A DNA stretch of 64,000 nucleotides from Forficula auricularia (lineage: Eukaryota; Arthropoda; Insecta; Dermaptera; Forficulidae), in NCBI GenBank assembly GCA_024734495.1, contig JALMQS010000435.1:62001-126000 (forward strand). Direction: 5' to 3'. Numbering within the stretch: position 1 is the stretch's first letter; every line of letters starts with the position of its first letter. Below are positions 12,501 through 21,500 of this stretch, one piece after another. Position numbers and translations under genes: made by a program. The notes beneath the pieces were generated by a model that was given only the letters and a program-made list of their open reading frames with translations, had not been told where the DNA came from and ran no database searches.

Positions 12501-15500
12501 AAATTTTATGAACTTTCATTTTGAAAAAGGAAGGTTATTTACGAAAAGTTGAGTTTTCGAGTTTTAACCAAAAAACCGCCAAAAAAATGAATTTTTTTTA
12601 ACCCATTTTTTTGCATTTTTGACAATGTTCCGTCACGAAATTTTGTTAGCAAACCTCAGATTCAGATTCAGCACAACAAAAAACATATAGGATCAAGAAA
12701 TCAAAACTTTCCCTTGAGGGGCCCTTTAGAGAACAATTTAACTGGACTAAAAAGGTACTTCAAGAAATTAAAAAAGAACATAATTCTTGATTATGGTAAA
12801 CATATCAAATATATGAAGGGATTTTCTTGGGTGACTTTGACCAGGTGAAGAAAGATTCAATTGTTTTTAATAATATTGGTTTATTTAATGCTTTTTAAAT
12901 CTTTGATAAACATATACTTGATGAATCGTTCGTGTCGGATGGATAAAAGTAACTGCCTTGTGATGCTCGGGGAACCGTCTTTTAATCCGTCGCTGGTGGC
13001 GTTGTTGAAACGTGAGGCCAATCATAGGGCTGAAGAGCCGGGAACTTGGGCCCAATCAGAGAGCTGGCTTGGTTGTGCGGCGACGGTGGTGAGAAGAGGG
13101 GATAGGCGCGCGCAGCCTGGGGTAGTGGCGGGGGACCAATGGTAGTCTGACTGATAGCTGAGGCGGCGGCGATGACGTAGCAGCAAGAGGGACTAGCGCA
13201 CTGTGGTGGGGTATCGAACTGGAAAGCACTGGGGGGTGGGGGGTTCGCTCACACACTAGGGAGATGTAGCGAAGAAATTTTACTAGATGCTGGAAGTGGA
13301 TATGCAAGGAAAATCTGCTTAGGCTGGTTGTCTTCCGACGGAGGCGCGAGGTGGCTTGAATCAGTGCGGTTGATGTCATGGTGTGTAGGACCAGGGCAAG
13401 TTGGCTTGGCTGGATCACACATATATTTAATTACGGGAGGGTGGGGGGGGGGCTTCTGACCCCCGATTATATATAACATATAAAATGTGTACATAGCTCT
13501 AGAGAGAAATGGCGTACAGGCTGCGAGAAACGGCCCAACGAGCTGTAACCGGAAACCCGGACTCTATGAGTATGTACATAGTTCTTAGTATGCTTACCAC
13601 TTAATATGGCGAAGTCTCAAAAGCTATTTATTATTTAATTTTTAGTTTGTTTTTTTAGTTTTATTTATTCACTATTTTGGACTTAACTATTTTTATATTT
13701 CATTTTCGGTCATCGGTCTTATCTAATTAAAGCCTAAACGTTTTCTGTAATTGGAAGTTTTTTATTTTACAGAGGATTCCCTATTGGCTGAATTTCCCTC
13801 TTTTTTTAATTTATAAATTGTGGACAGCCATCTCTCACTTCATCAAGGTTTTATATAATATATGTATATCAACATGTTTAAACATGTAAAGGGAACCATG
13901 AGTGGGTGGATAAGGTGCTCGGTGGGCAGCCAGTAACCCGAAAGTATATCCGTGCTTAGAGACACATAAAAGAAAGATTGGTTCCGGGAAGCTTCGAGCT
14001 GCGCTCCGCTCCAAACATGTCATGAGGATCCGATCGTGTCTGCCCGAGAGGCTGTCGCTATACCAGCTGCCAGCACAGTGGTGAGGACTGGCCCAGGCCA
14101 ATATATCACTACAATCTAGAGACACAGCCAAGTTCGGAAAAACGGGCGACTCCCCGGCCATGTGTATATTTACGCGAACCATTTCCAGCTATTTTCGATC
14201 CCCCCCCCCCCTGACTCAAAAACTATATAACCTACACACTTGAAATTTTGCATGCCTTAAGGACGGTATTCATATTCATATGAGCGTTTGAGCCGAATGA
14301 GCATGCGTTTACCCTGTTTTGCTCATATGAGTATGGGCCGAACTGAATTTAACCGAATGGCCTGAGTCGAGGGTTGTCGGTGCTTCAAAGTGAGCACGTG
14401 ATTAATACATGCTCTGTGGGTACGATTGTATTGGCCACACATGGAGTCGGGCCGAACAATATGAGCAGATTGATTCTCTCCTTCTAGACTACAATACATT
14501 TCATCTACCTGTAGGGCAAAGACTGGGTTTTTCTGTTCACTCCGCACAAGGTCACACACAGTGGCTCAGTGCCCATCGGGGACCCCTCCACTGACTCAGG
14601 CTCGGGCCACATGCTCATTCGGCTCAAATACTCATATGAGTACCGACCTAATAAGGCCCACTGGAACACCTAGAATCCCAAATTTCATGAATAAATCTAT
14701 TATAGTTCTTGAGTTATTAAGCTCTGAAAAGTGCCATTTATAACACTCACTCACAAACTCCCTCACATATCAAAAACCTAGAGTACTTCCGCTAATCCTA
14801 GAATGCTGAAATTTGGCATACTGGTAGAGTTTGGGCTACAATCGAAAAATTGAAAAAGTGAAACTTTCCCTTTTTCAGGACCTAAAATGAAGGGGTGAAA
14901 TTTATTATATGCTTAATTAACATATAGTGGAAATACAATCAACCTAGAATTCTGAAATTTGGAATACTGATAGAGCTTGATACATTAATAAAGAATGAAA
15001 TCGAAAAATCGAAACTTTCTCTTCTTCAGGACCTGAAATTTAACTGCTATGTATTAAATACATTTGGATGAATTAAATAAATTTTATTTAGTTAAATTAA
15101 AGGATAAAACTTCTAAAATTAATGATATCTCACCAAAAACATAAATGTTAAAAAGGGCCAAGTTCGGTACAAACGGCTTGGCCGACAAAAGAGTTGAGAT
15201 CTAAACGGGTACCAAGTTCCATAGCAGTTGCTTAAATCATAGCTATAGGAATGTAAAACGTTCTTCAATTGATTTAAAAGAAAATTTGTTACGTTCTTTG
15301 ATATTGAATTTATAACTTGGCAAGTTTTATATCCAACTAAACTGTTTGTAGTATAAAATAGAACAAATAGCAAAGTTAAATTTTAAGCTTGTATTAATAA
15401 TATCCTCACGTTAAATGAAAGTTATTAACTATTATTAAAACTTGCCAAGTTATATATTTAATATCAAAGAACGTAACAAATTTTCTTTTAAATCAATTGA

Positions 15501-18500
15501 AGCAAGTTGTACATTCCTATAGCTATGATTTAAGCAACTGCTATGGAACTTGGTACCCGTTTAGACCTCAACTCTTTTGTCGGCGAAGCCGTTTGTACCG
15601 AACTTGGCCCCTTTTTCACATTTATGTTTTTGATCAGATAAATATATCACATACTACTAATGGGAATTTGTGCCTGTGTCTATTTATATACATTAGATCG
15701 TTCGGAAAGTTTTTTTTTTTTGTGAAAATGAAATTCGATTTTCTTATAGTGTATAAATATTTTATTAAATTATATATTCCCCATTTTGGTCCAATGCCTT
15801 TTGCATCTTTCTGGCAGTAGCATTATTACACGTTCAAAACAATTTTGATCTTTGCTGTCAATAAACTGATCCAATACATTTTTGATACCTTCATTTGAAG
15901 TAAAGGTTTTGCCGTCTAAAAAATTTTGCAAGGGCCGGAACAAATAATAATACGATGGTGCCAGATCTGGAGAAAATGCTGGGTGTGGTAGTACATCCCA
16001 TCCAAGCTGTAAAAGCTACTGGATGTAAACTTCACTTACTATTCATGACCTTTTTCTATTTGACAGCTATTTAACTTCTTACGCTATACAATGAATATAT
16101 AATTTATTAAATTATTAACAATTTAGTTGAATAATTTTGAATTGATTAATGTAAATTTCTTTTGCAGGTGGAAATGACTTGGGTGTTTCCTTCTTTATTA
16201 AATAAATATTATTCTAAACTCCACCATTATCTCAAAGTTTTAATTGAACATGAAGGAGAAGGAAGTCTTCTTTCTTATCTTCGTCAAAAGTAAGATCATA
16301 ATATAGACATTCTTTTTATTTTTTAATCATAATTTATTTATTTTTCCAGACTCTGGGCTGTTGATCTTTCAGCTTTTAATACTGACACTTTCCAAGATAA
16401 TAGAGTATATTCTTTGTTTATGGTAAATATAACATTAACAGAGGAGGGAATAGACCATATCTCTGAAGTAAGTTAAATTTGAATTCATTTATATTTCATG
16501 ATAAAAACTTATATATTTATATACCAATATTTTTAAATAATTAATCGTTTATCAAGGTTCTTACTGCCGTCTATTCTTATATCGAGATGCTTCGTAATGA
16601 AGGCCCTTCTAAGAGATTATACGAAGAAATAAGTTCTATTGAAGAATCACGCTTTCGATTTTCACAAGAAACTCCTGCTGTAGATAATGTCGAATATTTG
16701 GCTGAGGCGATGCAATTCTATCCTTCAACCGATTACATTACAGGATCTAGTCCCTATTTTGAATTTGACCCTCAGGTGAAACATTCATTTTCTCAGACTG
16801 ACTATAAATATAATAATAATTTAAAACAAATTTTCATTTTTAACTATACTTCTATCATTTTAATTCTATTAACACATCATATATGAATATTTATGTTCTG
16901 ACATGTAATTAAAATTATCCGATTTAATATAAGATAATCTCTCTTGATTTCTCAACAAAATTTAAGTCTCCTTCCATTCTCAATTTCAACTTATACAGGG
17001 TAATAATCTCTTAAATCTGTGTACAATGAAGTTTTAAGATCATTATAAACAGGAAAATAAGGACAATAGCTTATGGAAATAATTTTTATTTTTTGCCAAC
17101 GTTTCGTCAACTTTGTTGACTTCCTCAGGGCTCAAATAAATTAACTTCTTTGCATATTTGTCATTATCAATATTCATTTTTAGCATTGATTGAAATTTCA
17201 ATCTGTGTGATGACTGGCCTTATGTGTTTGCTAAGAATGAATATTGATAAAATGACAAATATGCAAAGAAGTTAATTTATTTGAGCCCTGAGGAAGTCAA
17301 CAAAGTTGACGAAACGTTGGCAAAAAATAAAAATTATTTGCATAAGCTATTGTCCTTATTTCCCTACAACAACTTTATTAATTTAATAAATGGGCATAAA
17401 TAATCAAAACAATAAACACTTATATTTTCATCGTTGTGACTTTTCGATTTAATAATTGATTATTAAATCATTATTATTTGATAATTAAGTTGAATAATTG
17501 TTAAAAATAATTATTAGGATTTTTTTGAGATACAAGTAATTGATTTAATATTTTGTTTATTTAATGTCGAATAAAAAATTAGTTCTTATAAAAGTTGTTC
17601 TGTTTTTTAAAGATATGTAAAGAAAAATTTAGGTTTCCATTTAAAAAACAGAACTTGACCTTGAAATACTCTTTCGATTGCTCTTTGGGACTCGAGTTCA
17701 ATTAAAAGTTAACCATAATTCAGTTGGGGTCAGTTCGGATCCAGTTAATCACAATATCTCGTAATCTCACTATCACGGCAGGTGCTCTGATGAGATAAAA
17801 TCAATAATTCCCCCCAAAGCATGCTTTGCGCGTAGCACGCGTTTTGCCGACTCCCAACACTCTTTCGCTGTCAAATTAGAAAGTAGCCATTCGCCAATAC
17901 ATATATCCCCATGACTTCAAGGAACTGGAACTCTCTCCCAGCCTCCATCTTTCCCAGCACCTATAATCTTCAAACCTTCAAAACCCGAGTGCATAAACAC
18001 CTACATCTCCACCCTCTCACTTAATCAACTTTTCCTTCTCTTCGGTAATGCAAGGGTCTTTCGAGATCCATAGGGGCTGCTTCTTTACTGGTGCGCCCTT
18101 TCTTGCATTCGATTGCATTAAAAAAAAAAAATTTCATGAGCAATTTTTATTAATTTGATCTTGTATAAAAAATATTTTTTTCAGTTTGAAAATTTGCTAC
18201 ACAAGGAAAGTTAAATTCAGATTTTTAACAGCTTAAATTTTGAAACTAATTATAATGATTATATCTATCGTCATTAATGAGTTAGAGGCGCATGTATCCC
18301 ATTGGAGTTGAGGTAGATTTTAAATAATAGAAGGATATTGCAGAATATGGCCTCAAAAGTAGAGACTATTCCATTATTTTCTCTATTTGTTGTCTAATGA
18401 AAATATAACGACGCCCCTTATAAAATTGCACAAGCAGTCGTGTATTAGTTTTGTTACATTTTCTTCACAGTTTCTTTACTTTATACTTAATTGGACTGGC

Positions 18501-21500
18501 AAATTTCATTTTGCAATAGAGCGTCAACTACTTGGCTCTCTTTAAACCTTAAATAAAATATTAAAATGTATTTCATTTTTTAATCTAAGTTTTATTTTCT
18601 AGGCAATCAAACTTTGCTTAAATGCTATGCTACCTGATAAATGTAACATTATGATTTACAATAGTAATAGAGAAATATCATACACACATAAAGAAAAATG
18701 GTTTAAGACTGCATATTCAATAGAAGGTAAACACTCATAGTCATATTGAAATATTTCTATTATTATTACGCTTTTTAGGGTTCCGTTTAACAAGTAAAAT
18801 GGGAACATATTAGTGTCGCCACAATGTTCTGTTTATCAGAGCATTTATTTTATAACTCATAAACTAAATAAGATGCAAACTTGTAATTTAGAAGTTATTT
18901 GTATATTCAGGGAGACAATAAAAGAGTGTGTCTTCTGCTGGAAAAATACATTTTTAATTTATTTATAACGGGACTAAATCGACTCAACCTCTAAGCGCGC
19001 ATACAAAGTCGTTTTTCTTTAAAATGTCTAAGCCGATATTTATAACATATATATATATATATATTCTTAAATAGTTTTTAAGGAATTTGGTGTTGGTACT
19101 TGGTGAAACATCTTTTAAAATTATTGGATAAAAAATACTTGGTAGGTTTCACATAAAGATATAAAAATAAAATGAATTTATTTTTGGAGAGTCTTTAATC
19201 CCGATATATATATTTCGGGTAGCTAATCCATCTTCAGGAGCAACAGAAAGTTATTTTCTCCGGCCTCCACCAGGCATAAAAACAATATCTGTTTTTCTCT
19301 CCAGGAAAATGCCACCCCAATTCGAAATACACGATTTTCTAAAACTCAACACCCCTACGCGCTTAAACTGGATTCTAATCGAACAAACGCATTCGCCAAT
19401 TCATTTATCCCCATGACATCTAGAGACTGGAACTCTCTTCCCCCGACCGTCTTTTCCAGCAACTTATGACCTTCAATCTTTCAAGACCAGCATCCACAGA
19501 TACCTTCGACTTCTACCCAATCACTAAATCTCCCTTATCTTCACGTTACAAGGGTCCACCACGGACTACAGAGGTTGTACCTTCTTGGTGCAACTTCTTC
19601 TTGTATCAGTATCTTTATAAAAAAAAAAAAAAATCGTATGCAGGAACCACCACCACAGGAGGCTGTTTGAGAAAACAGCATGGACAAAATCGCTCACCCG
19701 GACGCCTGTAAACCCGACTTCTGTCACTGCCATGAATGCACACTCTACATTCATCTGTGAATAGGAATGCCCGCCATTGGTCGATACTCGAGCAAATTGA
19801 AGTCGAGCTTGACTGTGAAGTGTGGTTAATTTCGGTCTTCTGCATGTGAGAGGTTGGCTTCCTTCAAGCGTCTTCTGACTGTCCACTGACTGACAGCCAC
19901 ACCTCGAACTTCTCTCAGCTGCTGCTGGACACCGACGCCACTGAGGTGGCGCTTTCGGAGAGACGTCGTTACGATAAAACGGTCATCCCTCTCAGACGTG
20001 CACCGGCGGCGGTGGGTATTCGATCTTCTAGTGTAGGCACCAGTCTCCTGAAACCTTCTGTAGACCCTTGAGACAGCAGACTGATTTAAGTTCAATTAAC
20101 GAGCGACTTCTCTTTGGCTAGGGCTCTGTTCCAACAGAGCAACAACTTGAGCGGCAACTTTTGGCTTAGTATCCATGATTTTCTGAAAGCAATGGTGTCA
20201 ATTTGCGGAGATGTGTTCAGGTCAATTGCTGAAAAGCGATAAATAAGAATAATTGGTTACATTGGTGTTTATAAGAAAATTCGAACTAACAAGTAGCTGC
20301 AGCATTTTTTTCCAGTTTAGCCATTCGGATCACATAATTTAAAAAGTAATGAACCAATTTGCATGATATTGAAATCAATGTAAAGCTAAATAAATAAGCT
20401 TTAAAAATAAATTATATATATTATATAAATATCGGCTTATCCATTTTATTGATTTATATTTATTCGATTTTGTTACCAAGAGTAGCACTTTAAAAAATAT
20501 CTTCTTAAACTAAACTTAAATAAGAATCTGTTCATCATCATCTACATTATTTGTATACTTTTCTTTCATAGATATTCCTCCTGCTTGGCTCAATTCCTGG
20601 AAACATCCTCCTAAAATGGAGTTTAAACTCCCTGGCCCTAATCCATTTATTACAACGAAATTCAATTTATTACCGATTAAATGTGTGGAATGTGAGTGCC
20701 AGGGAAATAATGCTAACGCAACCGAGAATCAGCCTTATCCTCGGAAAATATATTCCGATCAAGTTTCAGAGCTTTGGTTCCGCCAAGTGAGTATAAACAT
20801 TTTTCTAATATTTTGAGTTAAATATTTGAACTAATTTGTTATTGTGATATTCAGGATTCGAAATTTTGTCTTCCATATGCATTCTATTACTATTATTTAA
20901 TATCGCCTTTAACTATGGCCTCTGCTGAAAATGCAGCTCTACTAGATCTGATGGTCGCAATTTTAAATCAGCAGCTTACCGAAGAACTTTATTCCGCTAT
21001 GGTAGCTGAATTAAGTTATTCTCTCGATGCAATGGAGAAAGGGCTAATAATCAAAGTGGAAGGCTTCAACCAAAACTTACAAGTAAATAATACTAATTAC
21101 ATAATTAGAAATATTATCTAATTATCAAAATTACTCATGATGATTATTTTTTCAGGTACTTTTAGAAAAACTATTTATTCATATTATTCGATTTGAGCAA
21201 AATGTCGACAATGACTTATTCGAAGCAATGAAAAAACGACAAAGAAAAGGAAACCGCCCTACAAGCGAGTAAGATTTCAAAATCTCATTAAATTTTTTAA
21301 AAACCTTTTTATGGTTCCGTTTAATAAGTAAAACGGGACCCTTCACTTACCATGTCTGTCTGCCATAATCTTTATTATTTATTTATTAATAACTAGGGCC
21401 AGGATTCGTATGCAAATGCATATTTTTTTTCACTATTTTCCATTTTTATACATGTTTTGAACGACTCTGATGATAATATCAAAAGTTAATAGTAGATATT

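Larger units (their letters stand above)
11030..13855. mobile_element. Large inverted-repeat element with ~125-bp ends
   Basis: The ends pair over about 125 bases (11035-11165 with 13720-13850), sharing for example GGCTGTCCACAATTTATAAA. The left arm contains CTGAAGATGGCTTT...AAAGCCGAAACG on the minus strand. The interior has a second, 1.1-kb palindrome, a hAT-type end (CAGTGGCGTAGCCAG at 11427) and a GC-rich block. No transposase is recognised. Confidence 0.6.

Noticed and set aside
13056..13418. 120-codon minus-strand ORF (and overlapping frames)
   Set aside because: Lies in the GC-rich island, where stop codons are rare; Pro/Ser/Arg-rich with no motif.
13860..14180. Minus-strand ORF 13835-14182 as a gene
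   Set aside because: No recognisable motif and adjacent to repeat ends; not enough to support it.
15119..15820. Two related protein-coding ORFs facing each other
   Set aside because: They are the arms of a fold-back element; similarity is due to the inverted repeat.
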